A DNA stretch of 64,000 nucleotides. Origin: Thecamonas trahens ATCC 50062. Taxonomy: Eukaryota > Apusozoa > Apusomonadida > Apusomonadidae. The DNA lies in assembly GCF_000142905.1 (NCBI RefSeq), contig NW_013657662.1, positions 1-64,000 on the forward strand, in the 5' to 3' direction. Shown in pieces: positions 1-10,427 of the stretch (position 1 is its first letter; every line of letters begins with the position of its first letter). The position numbers and the translations under genes are program-made. The notes under the pieces are model-generated. The model was given only the letters and a program-made list of their open reading frames with translations, did not search any database and was not told the DNA's origin.

Positions 1-556
1 CCCACCACCATCCCATCGCGCCCGCGGCTTCCTCTTCCTCCTCATCCTCCTCCTCTCCCCGCTCCATCTCACCCGCATCCGCATCCCCGACTGTGACACT
101 CCCATCCGTCAACCATCGCATGCCTTACTGCCCATCTTCCAACCAACAGCAATCTCAAGCCACCCAGTCCGACCCCGCCCCCTCTGCTGCCCCTGCCTTG
201 CTGACCACCAGCCGCCAGCCGCCGCCCGCCGGCCCGATCAGCCGACCCTGATCACCACCTAGCTCGTTCCCACTACCAGCTACGCAACCCGCGACCACAA
301 CCAAGGTCATCACTCACCGTGCATTTTTACCAGTACAATTATCGCTGTCATCGACACCCATCTTCCTCGGCTCATTTCCGCGTCGGCTTGTTTTGTCTGG
401 GTGGTTGAGCACGCCCTCGACCGCCCGACCCCGCACATGCTCCCCACTACACTCATTGCAAGTCATGGCCAATCTGATTTCATTACTACCCTACTACATA
501 CACACGCTATCCCCTCGCACAGTCTTCTATTCACAGCTGCAGTATTCCGGAATCCG
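1..556. repeat. Diverged repeat, copy A
   Basis: C-rich non-coding stretch that aligns, with gaps, to 1443-1827. Shared landmarks occur in the same order: a CCCACCACCATCCCATCGCG start, a TCTTCCTCCTC tract, a CCAACCAACAGCAATC block, a GGTTGAG-ACGCCCTCGACCGC block and a final CAGTATTCCGGA. Copy A carries about 160 bp (about 230-390) absent from copy B. It starts at the window edge and may continue to the left. No convincing protein is encoded; the open frames here are low-complexity Pro/His/Ser. Confidence 0.6.
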
Positions 557-1442
557 AGTTCTGCCGGCTCAGGCCCAGCTTGTTGTCCTGGTGTCGTTTC
601 GATGCTGCTGACCCCTCCTCCCCGGGCCCATCTCCGACGCCCACTCCCCACCATCCCCACCCACGACCACCACACATACACCACACACAAACACTACCCC
701 TGCAAACATAGCCACCCACTCTCTGCTCCCCGATATCCACATCAGCCGACACCATCCCGTCAACAGCATCGCTGCCGACTGCCTGCTGCTCACCGCCGAC
801 CGCCGCCGACCGACCACCGCCGACACCACCGAGAGCAAGCTAGCCATCGACAGGACATTGGAGGCGATGCATACGGATAGCCACATCTTTGGCAATGACT
901 ACCAGTCTGCCCTCCAACCCAATCCTTCCCTCCCTCCTCCGGCCTTGTCGATCACAGCCCCCGCCGGCCTGCTCATCGCCAGCCACCCCTGCCGCCGATC
1001 ACCGAGCCAGAAGACGAGACCACCGGGCTGGCCAGGACAAGGAAGAACAAGAGAGGGCAAGTGCGAGCGATAGGCAATACAGTGATGGGCTAGAGTGCAG
1101 TGGTCTGCCTCCTTCTCTATTCTCAAGCCATCGTCTCCATCGACGTCCATCTCAATCCAATCCATCCCGCCCTCCTCCCCCTGCCGCCCAAGTACCTGCC
1201 TTCCTCATCTTCCACACCCCACACACACCCATCATCGTCATCGCACCCACCCACATCAATCCTTTAGCCCAATCGCCATACCTACCGCCCCCTCTGCCCA
1301 CCTCGCCACCCACGTCACGACCCCCCTCATCCCCCCTACCATACTCATTACGCCCCATTACCACCAACCACCACCCTCACCCCCTACTCCACCGCCATCA
1401 CTAACATCCCAGCCACAACTCCCACCCCCATGCTATGGCCAT
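557..1442. other. Non-coding C-rich spacer
   Basis: No supportable gene. The open frames on both strands are Pro/His/Ser/Thr-rich and match no family. The DNA is rich in CCA/CCT/CAC tracts. Confidence 0.5.
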
Positions 1443-1827
1443 GCCCACCACCATCCCATCGCGCACCCCGCTTCCTCTTCCTCCTCGTTCTTCTCCTCTC
1501 CCCGCCCCAGCTCAACCCCTTCCTCATCCCCGACCCCGACACTGCCATCCGGCAAACATCACATACCATACTGCCCATCGTCCAACCAACAGCAATCCCG
1601 GGCCACCCAGCCCCGACCCCGCACCCTCAACTCTTGTCCTCGCCGACCACCTACGCGGCGACTTGTTTGGCCTTGGCGGTTGAGAACGCCCTCGACCGCG
1701 CGACCTCGCACACGCCCACCACACTCATTACCAGCTATGCCCAATCGGATTTCATAGCTAGTATACTACATGCACACACTATCCTCTTGCACAGTATCCT
1801 ATCCACAGTCCCAGTATTCCGGACCTG
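1443..1827. repeat. Diverged repeat, copy B
   Basis: Second copy of the 1-556 repeat, direct orientation, about 1.44 kb downstream. It keeps the start block, the pyrimidine tract, the CCAACCAACAGCAATC block, the ACGCCCTCGACCGC block and the terminal CAGTATTCCGGA, with many substitutions and one large deletion. It ends about 110 bp upstream of the tRNA gene. It could be an old segmental duplication or decayed mobile element; no terminal repeats or coding capacity were seen. Confidence 0.6.
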
Positions 1828-1936
1828 CGCCCGTCGCTCTTCAGCACCCGCGTGCAACCGCTCCGAATACAACCATCACACCACCACCGCAATCTAAAGA
1901 ATTATTCAAATACCCACCGCTCCCATCCACTCTTCA

Positions 1937-2009
1937 GATCCGATAACTCAGTTGGAAGAGTGTCAGCTTAACACGCTGAATGTCGGGGGATCGAAACCCT
2001 CTCGGATCT
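1937..2009 (+). tRNA. tRNA-Val (anticodon AAC)
   Basis: Full cloverleaf. The acceptor stem GATCCGA (1937-1943) pairs with TCGGATC (2002-2008). D stem ACTC/GAGT (1946-1949, 1958-1961). Anticodon stem TCAGC/GCTGA (1963-1967, 1975-1979) with loop TTAACAC, so the anticodon is AAC (1970-1972), read as IAC for GUU/GUC valine codons. The T arm has five pairs around loop ATCGAAA. No intron. A run of seven T (2013-2019) four bases downstream is a good RNA polymerase III terminator. Odd points: A instead of T at position 54 and a T discriminator base. Confidence 0.93.
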
Positions 2010-2100
2010 TCATTTTTTTGCCCGCACGCCCACCCTCACCTCCTCAAACTTCACCCTTGCTCCCGCAGCACTTTCACTCCCACGCCCGACCACACTTCTC

Positions 2101-4044
2101 ATGCAAGACAGGGCGGGGAGTCGGATACGGGCTCTCTCCCGCCCGGTTGCGGTCCGCAACGGCTTCCGCCGCCGTGAGTCCAACGCGCCGGTCAAGCCCC
2201 GCCGGTTCTGGCGCTCGCAAACCCGCGCGGGCAACGTGGTCACCCTCGCCGACCCCGAGCCGTTCGAGCCTCCGCAGCCTGCTGCCGAGGAGGGCTTCCT
2301 GCTCGTGAGAAAGTCCGAGGCCATGGCGGTCAAGGCCAAGGGCTGGTCCCAGCGGTACATGCGCCTCGTCGGCTCGCATCTCTACATCTGCCGCCAGCCG
2401 GCTGCTGACCCGCTGTACTTTCTGGACTTGCCGCGGGTGGTCATCAAGACTGTTCACCGGCTGCCCGGCGGCGACGGTGTCGAATGGCGTGCCGCCCATG
2501 ATCTTCCGACCTCATCCGAGTCGGCAAGCGATGCGAGCGACGATGGTTCTGCTGAGCATGCTCTTCACAAGGCGCCTGAGGCTGCCACTGCTGGGCTCGG
2601 TGAGAAGCCTGTCGTCTGGGCCTCGCTCGGCCTCGACTGTCCGGAAGAGTTTGTGCTCTGTGTCGGCGTTCCGGGCGACTGGCACTTTGTGCAGGCCAAC
2701 TCAGAGCCCGAGTGCCAGCGTTGGCTCCGCGGTATGCTCTACGCGCAGCAGTACTATCGGACCGACGGTGCCGGGCCGTTTGGGTGTGGCGTCATGCCCG
2801 AGGTTGTCTGCCGTGTCCCCATGTTTGACGTTCTCTCCGTCTTTATGATCGAGGACGAGGGTCACCAGTTCTCCGTCGCTATCGAGGCCCGCCACGAAGT
2901 ACACATCCTGCTCACCGACGACGAGGCCCGCGCCGAGAACGAGCTACTCGCCCTCTCCCAGGCTGCCTCGCGCGTCTCGGTCATCTCCTACCCGAGCAGT
3001 GAGCCGGAGGACGTTCCCCTCCCGCGCCGCCGCCGCATCCGCCTCTCGACCGCTGAGGACGAGCTGGCGGCCGCCATCGTTGAGATCGAGGAAGAGGAGC
3101 AAGCTGCGTGGCTCGGCCAACCGTCGGCGAGCTCGCCGTTGCAACCGCATGCGAGTAGCGCCGGCTCGGTCACAAACGAGTGTACTCCTGTTGACGGCCT
3201 GCTCGAGCTGCCGCGCGCTCACGGCTCACCCGAGCAGGTGGTCAGTCCCGCAGATGGCTGTACCGAGACCAGCGACATTGTGCTGGATGGCTCTGCCCAC
3301 TGGACTGCTGACGACGAGTTGCTCTATGCCATCGACGACGTTCGCGAGTTTGTGGCGAGCCACAACGCCGTCTCGCTCAACGAGCTGTTTGAGGTCAAGG
3401 GCCCAGTCCTTGACGCCATTCACGACATGGTCCGCGAGGCCATCTCTCACCTCGAGGCAGCCACAAGGAGCTGGTCGCTCTCCGCGCCATCGATCGACAT
3501 GATCAACGAGGCGCGCCTTGCGGCGTGCGTTGACGACCTCTCGCGCGCCGAGCCCGTCCTCGACGCCCGTCCGTACGACACTGTCCACGACGCTGTCAAC
3601 GTCCTCGACTTTATCGCCTCTGTACTCGGCTCATGGAATCGCCTCGCGTCTGCGCTCGATCACGCCGTCGACGCCACTGTCGCCATGCTCGCCGACAGCG
3701 GCAGCTCGCCCGACTTTGCGTCGTCGGCAAGCAAGCTCGCAGCCGCCATGCGCGCCGCCCGTCGCGCCGTCCTGCGCCGGTACGTACCGCGCCCCGACCT
3801 TGCCGACGACCTTTGCAAGGTGATCGGCGTCCCACTCACCGAGTGCATCGTTGTCCTCGACGACATGACCTCGGCGCTCGTTGTGGCATGCCTCGGTCAG
3901 GCGCTGCCGGGCCAAGCCTCGCGTCGCGACCCATCGGACCCTGCCTACATCGGTGAAGCACTGCTGGCGCAGCTGGCCGCGCTCCGCAGCCTCGCCCCAG
4001 TTCGCCCGTCTGAACCTCCTCCTCCCTCTCATCAAGACGAGTAG
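2101..4044 (+). CDS. PH-domain protein
   Basis: 647 residues. Residues about 62-216 read as a pleckstrin-homology fold: EGFLLVRK strand, GWSQRYMRL strand, LYICRQP, then after an acidic/Ser insert (about 125-165) a C-terminal strand and helix ending in SEPECQRWLRGMLYA, with the conserved Trp. PH domains bind phosphoinositides or proteins at membranes, so a membrane-targeting role is likely. The rest is helical with no recognised domain; residues about 280-420 are acidic and Ser-rich. The ATG at 2101 is the first in frame and lies 92 bp after the tRNA. Its last 13 bases overlap the convergent gene at 4032-5596. Confidence 0.75.
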   Translation: MQDRAGSRIRALSRPVAVRNGFRRRESNAPVKPRRFWRSQTRAGNVVTLADPEPFEPPQPAAEEGFLLVRKSEAMAVKAKGWSQRYMRLVGSHLYICRQPAADPLYFLDLPRVVIKTVHRLPGGDGVEWRAAHDLPTSSESASDASDDGSAEHALHKAPEAATAGLGEKPVVWASLGLDCPEEFVLCVGVPGDWHFVQANSEPECQRWLRGMLYAQQYYRTDGAGPFGCGVMPEVVCRVPMFDVLSVFMIEDEGHQFSVAIEARHEVHILLTDDEARAENELLALSQAASRVSVISYPSSEPEDVPLPRRRRIRLSTAEDELAAAIVEIEEEEQAAWLGQPSASSPLQPHASSAGSVTNECTPVDGLLELPRAHGSPEQVVSPADGCTETSDIVLDGSAHWTADDELLYAIDDVREFVASHNAVSLNELFEVKGPVLDAIHDMVREAISHLEAATRSWSLSAPSIDMINEARLAACVDDLSRAEPVLDARPYDTVHDAVNVLDFIASVLGSWNRLASALDHAVDATVAMLADSGSSPDFASSASKLAAAMRAARRAVLRRYVPRPDLADDLCKVIGVPLTECIVVLDDMTSALVVACLGQALPGQASRRDPSDPAYIGEALLAQLAALRSLAPVRPSEPPPPSHQDE

Positions 4045-5596
4045 GCATCTCCAGCAAACGACATACTTGCCACCAGAACTGCGCCGGCGCCTGGGCCGTC
4101 AATGGCGTGATGCGCGCTCCGCGCCCGTGCCACCGACGGCGACCCGATCCCAGCCATGTGCGAGCGCGACGGCGACGCGACTTGCAGCTGCTTCTCCAGT
4201 GACGACGGGACGAGCGCATCGAGGATCGGCGAGTGGAGATGCGGCGCCTGGGCCAGTGCCGGGTCGCGTTGCTCGACCCGCCGCAGCGCAGACGGATCCG
4301 AGTCCCGCTGCATGAACACGTCCAAGGCAAACATGCGACGGGTCTCGGTCTTGATCAGCTCGTAGGCCGAGGTGGGGAAGACTGCAAGCGCAGTGCGGAG
4401 CAGTGCCGTGTACAGCGCGTCAAAGAACGCGTGCTCCAGAACATCGTCACGGAAAAACGCCGCCCATTTGTCAAAACCAGGCCCGTCGGCGACAGCCTTG
4501 CGATACTCGGCGCTCTTGCGCGACGGTGTCACCATCGCATCCTTGTCAGGCAGCGGCACGTGTGATTGCTCTCGAATCTGCGACCGCCTCGCCTCGGCTT
4601 TGGCCTCGGCTTGCCGCTGCAGCTCACGCCGCCGCCCGACCAGCGAAGGCAACTCGCGCCGCCGCCCGCCGACTCCCTGCTGCCGCCCCTACCGCTCGCT
4701 CGTGCAGCCGTGGCCTCGGCTGCCGGCTTTCGCGTCTTTGCCAGTTGGCTTGCTGACGAAGAAGCAACCTTCGCCGACTGCGGAGCCTTCGTCGCCGCAA
4801 TCCATGACGTGCCGCGCGAAAGGAGGAGGACGTCGGCATATGACGCCGCCACTCGCGCGAGGGCAATCTCCAGCAGCGAGACGTCAGCGCCCATGATGAC
4901 CTGCGCCATGTACGCCAGGTAGCTCGAGAGGAGCGTGTTGTACAACGCTGTGTTGTACATGGCAATGAACGGCGACGGGAGCGAGCCAACGCCCATCCGG
5001 GCGAGTACAAGCGCTTTCGACTGGGCCACGTCGACGTGGTCGTTGGTGCCACCGTCGAGCCGGTGCGCAGCGCGGATGAGCATGGCCGCGGTGGCGTCAG
5101 GCACATCCGCGACAGCGTTGCGGCTTCGAGCCGCCACAACCCGCCTCCGCCTCAGTCGGTCCGTCATGTCGTGCTCCACACGGGCTCGCGCTGCCGCCCG
5201 CTGCCGCGACGACATCCCGGCCGCCCGGGCATGCGACCGTGACTGGGTGAGCACGTAATTGGAGCCGAGCGCCATCGACGACGCCTGCAGCGTCTCCTCC
5301 TCGTCTCGCATCTGCTCCAGCGCACTTACCGCTACTGTGCGTTTCCTGCTTTGCCCACTACTCTCGCTACCCTCACTCCCGTCCTCGTCGTCGTCGTCGC
5401 CCTCCCGGCCCGCTGCCTGCGCCTTCCTCGCCTGCGACTGCGCCCGCCCCACCGCCGCCAGCAGCTTCATCGACCGCCGCAGCTTGGAAAAGCCCGACCG
5501 GGCCATATCTCCGGGTGCCGCCGTCCTTTGCCCCGGTGACCGCCTGCTGTGTGTCTTGGGTGTCTCATGCCATGCGAGCTTGCCACGCGACGACAT
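4032..5596 (-). CDS. Unrecognised protein, one frame break
   Basis: ATG at 5596. The first frame codes basic and acidic low-complexity N-terminal sequence, then a helical region with SRSHARAAGMSSRQRAAARA and two hydrophobic stretches near YNTALYNTLLSSYLAYMAQV. Near 4690 the frame must move by -1: the second frame then reads GRRREL-PSLV-GRRREL-QRQAEAKAEARR and runs to the stop at 4032. The break falls on a run of four C (plus strand), so one missing base is the simplest explanation; a short GT-AG intron around 4610-4692 is also possible. About 521 residues when joined. No family recognised. Confidence 0.55.
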
Positions 5597-5689
5597 CCCA
5601 AACCGCCTGACCGGCGACGAGTGGCGGCCTGCCCGCCGACGCTAGACGACGGACCAGCTTGGCGTCCTCATCGCTCGGCGCAAGGCCTG

Positions 5690-6514
5690 TCACTGTTGAT
5701 ATTTGTTTACCTCGTCACACGTTTGCATCGCCAGCGGAAGGGGGGCGATGGGCGGAATGGGCGACTCATTGTGCGGCAGGCTGACGATATCACTCGGGCG
5801 GAGGATGTGCGATGGGAGCGGGAAGCGGCGAAGGAAGAGCGATAGGTAGATGGCAAAGACGAGAACGTGGGTATCGTAGTATTCGGTCCGATGCCGGATG
5901 TCATTCTCGGACTTGGTCCCGATCCGCCACTCGGTGAACGGCGAGTGGAAGGCCCAAGAGTAGTGCGCGGCAAAGGCAGCGACGACGCCGAGGAACTCGA
6001 GAAACGCCGGCTCGACGTGCAAGATCCACATGGAGACGAGCATGACGAGAAAGACGGCAATGTCCATCATTGCATACTCGTACTCATCGATGATGTCAAA
6101 GTTGTTGAGCAAGTCTGCGTTGTACACGTTAAGCACCACAAAGTACTCGAGGATGATCGGATAGAGGAAAGCAAGCGGGACGACGTACAGTCGCCACGAT
6201 CGCCACATGTAGTACAGCCCCGCCCGCCACCGCATGAAGCACCGCGTGCAGCAGCACCCGTTTTGGTACTCCTCGGACGTGATGCTCCCCTGCCCATTCG
6301 GCCCATCCGACCAGTACGGCACAGCCACCGCAAGCGGTGGCAGTCGCGGCTTGTGTCCGGGCGAGGCCGGTGGTGATGCCGTGCGAGGCGACGCGCTGTG
6401 TGAAGAGCTGGATATCAGTGAGCTCGATATTGTGTTGATCATGGCGTTGTCTGTCAGCTCGTACTCGTACGATGAGTAGTCTTGTGATGCCGAGGCCGAG
6501 TAGTATGCTTCCAT
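5690..6514 (-). CDS. Predicted four-span membrane protein
   Basis: 274 residues from the ATG at 6514. A Ser/Pro-rich cytosolic-type N-terminus precedes a Cys cluster (NGCCCTRC) next to WRAGLYYMWRSWR, which could be lipidated. Four hydrophobic segments follow, beginning YVVPLAFLYPIILEYFVVL, MMDIAVFLVMLVSMWIL, FLEFLGVVAAFAAHYSW and HVLVFAIYLSLFL. Two acidic stretches lie between spans. Frames further upstream use only a TTG, so this ATG was chosen. No family could be named. Confidence 0.6.
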   Translation of the reverse strand: MEAYYSASASQDYSSYEYELTDNAMINTISSSLISSSSHSASPRTASPPASPGHKPRLPPLAVAVPYWSDGPNGQGSITSEEYQNGCCCTRCFMRWRAGLYYMWRSWRLYVVPLAFLYPIILEYFVVLNVYNADLLNNFDIIDEYEYAMMDIAVFLVMLVSMWILHVEPAFLEFLGVVAAFAAHYSWAFHSPFTEWRIGTKSENDIRHRTEYYDTHVLVFAIYLSLFLRRFPLPSHILRPSDIVSLPHNESPIPPIAPLPLAMQTCDEVNKYQQ

Positions 6515-7199
6515 GATGGTGCTGGCTTGCTCTGCAACAAGTTGCTGTGTCGGAAGGAGGAAGATCGTCGCAGTGTAGCCATAGCGTCGTTGGTTTTGTC
6601 CAGCCCCAACTGTGCCTGACGACGCCGCGTTGCGGCGCGGCGCGGCGAGAATGCGGTGTTTTGGCGGATACGTGCGCGTCAACTCGCCGCAGGGCGGCTA
6701 GCGTTGTGAGACTCTCCTGCACCATCTAGCGCCGCTTCATCACTATCAACACGCCTAGTCTAGTCTACATTGGCTGTATCGCCCACTAGGCTTGAACCGT
6801 GTCATTAGCTGTTGTATGCCGCCCACAGGAGGCCTGTAACCACTAGCCAATTTCATCCCGTGCGACCACGTGAATGACAAACCATGACACTCCCCGACGC
6901 CGCGTTCTTTCTCCGCCGGTCAACGCTCACAACGCGCGTCATCAGACACGCTACGCTCCGCACCGGGACGTAATCATGCGCACTACGGCACACCTGCGGG
7001 CGCGCCATCATACCATCATGCTACGCGCGACGATCCGCCCAACGGCCTGGCTCCTGCGCCACATCTGCATCTCCCAAGCACCACATGGTGTCGAGCCGGC
7101 ATGCTGCGTCACGCACACGCCACACACCACAAACATCAACACAGGCCAAGCCAACCTCTCCATCGACCGCCAATTACCGCAACATGATCGCCTCCAGCA
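6515..7199. other. Intergenic region
   Basis: Spacer between the divergent genes starting at 6514 (minus) and 7200 (plus), presumably holding both promoters. A less GC-rich patch (about 6740-6860) contains CTAGTCTAGTCTAC and a TTGAACC that was tested and rejected as a tRNA T arm. No TATA box was identified. Confidence 0.4.
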
Positions 7200-8263
7200 A
7201 TGGACACCCGCCACTTCGACCTCCACCTCTCGCCACGACCCCACACCATGTACTCACGCGCACCGTCGTCAGCATGCGAGCTGTTTGAGCCACTCATGCC
7301 GGGCGACACCCGGTGCGGACTGTGCATGCAGCCGGAGGAGGCCCATGGCGAGGCCATGCTTGCCACCGAAGGCATGCTGGCTGCCACCGGTACACGCGCT
7401 GCGCCTCCGCTCCATGCGCTGCCTCCGATGGTCTCAACTGGCGCGGCTCGAGCACTAGCCGGCGCAGCGTCACCTAGCCTTGCTGCTAGCCATCCGCCGT
7501 CGGCGGCTTCGGGAGCGCTGGCCGCTCTGATGCAGACGGGGTATACGCCGCCCATGCCGGTCGCGTCGTCCAAGCTGGAACGCGATGCCACGGCGCCGGC
7601 GAGGGGGACACAGCTGGCAAAATGAGGGTGCTGGGCTCGGCGACGCTAGAGCTGCTCCAGACGCTGGGCGGCAGCGATGCGGGCAAGGCAGGCTCGGCCG
7701 CGACAATGCTGGCGATCATGGCGCGCGACTCGGGCAAGGCCACGACCATGGCGGCGCTGGGCGCCTTTGACCGGATTGCGGCGCAGCTGGCGACGGCCGA
7801 GCTCCCGCTGGCTGTACGCCGGTCGATGTTTGTCCTGCTTGCGGCGCTGGTGACAGTTGAGGCCAACGTGGTCAAGCTGGCCGCGTCGCAGGGCGAGCTG
7901 CTCGGACATGTGTTCTCGGTGGCGGCGATGGGCGATGCCGGCGACCCGGCGTGCGTAGCCATGGCGGCGTTTATTGCTGCCGCTGCCGCCGCCACAGAGC
8001 CCGAGGTCGAGGTCGACGACGAGCTGGCCCACGCGCTGCTGGCGGCGGCGGAATCGGTGGCCGAACCGGAAGCCGCAGCCGATCTCTCGCGCGCCGCGAG
8101 CGCGAACCCGGACAACCCCCCGCATGCCGGCGTCTGCACCAACACCGGGTGCACCTCCTGTGGCGAGCCTGCCTTTCTCCGCTGCGCCGAGTGCGAGTTC
8201 CTCTCATCGGCCGCCGAGACGCGGCTACAGTTCTTTTCATTTGGCAGCGCTCTGAGCGAGTAG
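7200..8263 (+). CDS. Cys-cluster protein with helical repeats, one frame break
   Basis: Two frames make one protein of about 354 residues. The first (ATG 7200) has a Cys pair (CGLC) in an N-terminal segment and an Ala-rich linker. It stops at 7625, but the next frame (-1 shift, about 7585-7605) reads EGDTAGKMRVLGSATLELLQ and continues with Ala/Leu helices resembling armadillo/HEAT packing. It ends in a Cys-rich knuckle, CTNTGCTSCGEPAFLRCAEC, that could bind zinc. Function unknown. One missing base is the simplest explanation of the break. Confidence 0.5.
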
Positions 8264-8284
8264 CCAGCGCCGGCTGGGTGGGGC

Positions 8285-8910
8285 TCAGTACAGGTACGGC
8301 ATGCCGTGCACCTCGTCCTCGAGCTTGACCGCTGCAAGCATCTCCATCAGCTGCTCGCCCTCGTGGGCGTTGAACCGGGCGTCTTCGACGTGCTCGGCAT
8401 GCTCGGCCTCGACCTGCCTTGCCACGCTCCTAAACGACGTCATCAGCGACGTCATGCTCAGGGGCTCGACATGCTCCGCCACTATCGGCGTCGATCTCGG
8501 CGGCGATGGCGCCCTTGCCTCGACCACGCACTGCTCCTCGCCGTACTCATCGCTCTCCGTCTCGTTCCCGTCGCCACCGCTCGGCTCACCCCCCTTGGTC
8601 CAAACCTGTCTGCCAGCACATCTTCCCTACTTGCCACCACCTCGCCGTGTCGTCTCAATCCAGGACTGCCGCTCCCCTCATCGCGACCTGGTTCCCGATT
8701 CCAGCCGGCGGACCAAGGCTGCGTCGGCGAAGGCGCTGTGTTCCGAAGGTCGCCCGCGAGGCCGGCAACCTCCATGACCTCCAAACCCTCCATACCCTCG
8801 TCCCTCCCAGACAAACCCGCACGCCCACCGCCGCCCTCCACGGCCATAGGTTCGACAGAATTGGCTCTCGGCCCTCTGCTGTAGCCGTAGTCGGCCCTGT
8901 GGCCGTACAT
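8285..8910 (-). CDS. Unrecognised small protein, one frame break
   Basis: From the ATG at 8910 the frame begins MYGHRADYGYSRG. At the six-C run (8589-8594, plus strand) the frame must shift by -1, after which it reads an acidic segment (GNETESDEYGEEQ) and a helical tail ending in KLEDEVHGMPYLY. The frame stays open upstream of 8910 to a TTG at 8979, so the true start may lie further up. About 208 residues. No family recognised. Confidence 0.4.
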
Positions 8911-9203
8911 GCCACGCGCTTGTCTGTCGCCCTTCGAGTTGGGAGTCGAGTACTCACTCAATTCGTCGAACCCGCACAACAGACGGCGGCGGGACCGGTC
9001 GCCTCAAGACGGCCCCGCATCTCGCGCGTCACTCGTGGAGATTTACTACAGACGAACCGGTGTGCCGCTCATGCAGCGGCCGTCATCAGCGCCAGCACGT
9101 GCCCACGATCAGCAAACTGTAGGCTAGCTTGCGGCAGCCGGCTACTCGTTGCGGCAGGACGTGCCCTGCTCATGGCCGCGTCCTACTGCAGGATGCAGAG
9201 CCG

Positions 9204-10271
9204 CTAAAGAAACGGGTCGTCATCCTCGTCGAGCTGCTGGGAGGCGGCCGGGCGCGAAGCCGGGGACGCCGCGCCTGCAGGCGGCGCGGCCATGGTCGGG
9301 CGTACGGCTTCGAGTACGGGGCCGAGCCAGCCGAGAGCGGGCGGTGGGCGCCCTCGGCGTCCGAGTACGACGCGTTGGAGACCTCGAGGTAGAACATGGT
9401 CGAGCCAATGGTGTAAATGATCGAGGCGACGAGGTACGAGGCAACGCCGGCCTGGTGCGACGACGACTTCATGAGGAAGATCGAGCCGAGCCAGAGGAAG
9501 AAGCTAGCGACCGCAAAGAGGAGCGCACCCATCGTGAGCCGGTCCTCGAGAACCAGTGCGCCCTCGTTGACCTTGATCGAGTCGTAGACGAGGGTAAAGC
9601 CGCCTGCAACGAGGAACCACGAGGCGGTGAAGAAAATCCCCACACCACCCATCCGCGACGAGTGCGAGTAGTAGAAGAAGCAGCCAAAGATGTAAAAGAC
9701 GGCACCAACAACAAGGCAGACCGACGCAATGACCTGCCGATCTTTGAACAGCGGCACACGCGGCGTCTTTGCCCCGCACGCCTTGATCGCCTCGCCCGCA
9801 AACATGCCGGCCCCGCCCGCCCACACCAGCCACGCCAACTGGAACAGCACCGTTCCACCCGCCTGAGACGCTATCCCCATCGCAGCACACACGCACACAC
9901 ACACACACACACACACGCCATCGCAGGATAGCACACACACACACAGCCCATCGCAACACGGCCCACCAAGTCGCACAGTCGAACCCTCGGACACACATGA
10001 GACAACGCCTTACCACCACCACCACCGCCCACCACCACCACCCACCCGCCACCCACCACCACCCACCACCCACCACCCGCCACCCACCACCACCCACCAC
10101 CATGTCCCCCTCACCCTCATCCTCCCCCCTCCCCGTCCCCCCTCCCAGCTCGGACATACCATTCCAGAACGAGAGGAAAGAGCCCAGGATCATGAGGCCC
10201 GACGAGCCGGCCATCATCAAGAGCGCGACGGACATAAAGTTGTCCTTGACATACGAGACTGCACCAGACAT
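9204..10271 (-). CDS. Predicted six-span membrane protein (intron, one frame break)
   Basis: Exon 1 is 10271-10160 (MSGAVSYVKDNFMSVALLMM...). The intron is 10159-9871: donor GTATGT, acceptor TAG, phase 1 on both sides. Exon 2 runs from 9870. Six hydrophobic segments are visible, including QVIASVCLVVGAVFYIFGCF, LTMGALLFAVASFFLWLGSI and ASYLVASIIYTIGSTMFYL. The original frame runs on past 9300 into basic low-complexity sequence. A -1 shift near 9295 instead gives a short Ala/Pro/Ser tail ending QQLDEDDDPFL and a stop at 9204, typical of a real cytosolic tail. About 259 residues. Family not identified. Confidence 0.65.
9885..10105. repeat. (CA)n and (CCA)n microsatellites in an intron
   Basis: A CA-repeat block (about 9885-9950, interrupted) and a CCA/CCCA block (about 10011-10105) fill most of the 289-bp intron of the six-span membrane protein gene. 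Confidence 0.85.
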
Positions 10272-10427
10272 GGTTACCACTTGCTCTTCCTCACTCTCTG
10301 CTCTGCAGTACTTGCAGTTGTGCACTCTTTCCCGCACAAAGCCACAAGCTAGAGTCGAGTGACAGACCGCAAACCGCTGAGCTCGGCCGGCCACGGCGCA
10401 CTGGGCGCATACATTCAATGATGTGCC

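Noticed and set aside
4610-4692. GT-AG intron in the gene at 4032-5596
   Set aside because: A phase-consistent intron can be drawn, but one missing base in the C4 run explains the shift and keeps more protein; left as an alternative.
6780-6850. TTGAACC motif suggesting a minus-strand tRNA T arm
   Set aside because: Neither the T stem nor an acceptor stem pairs around it.
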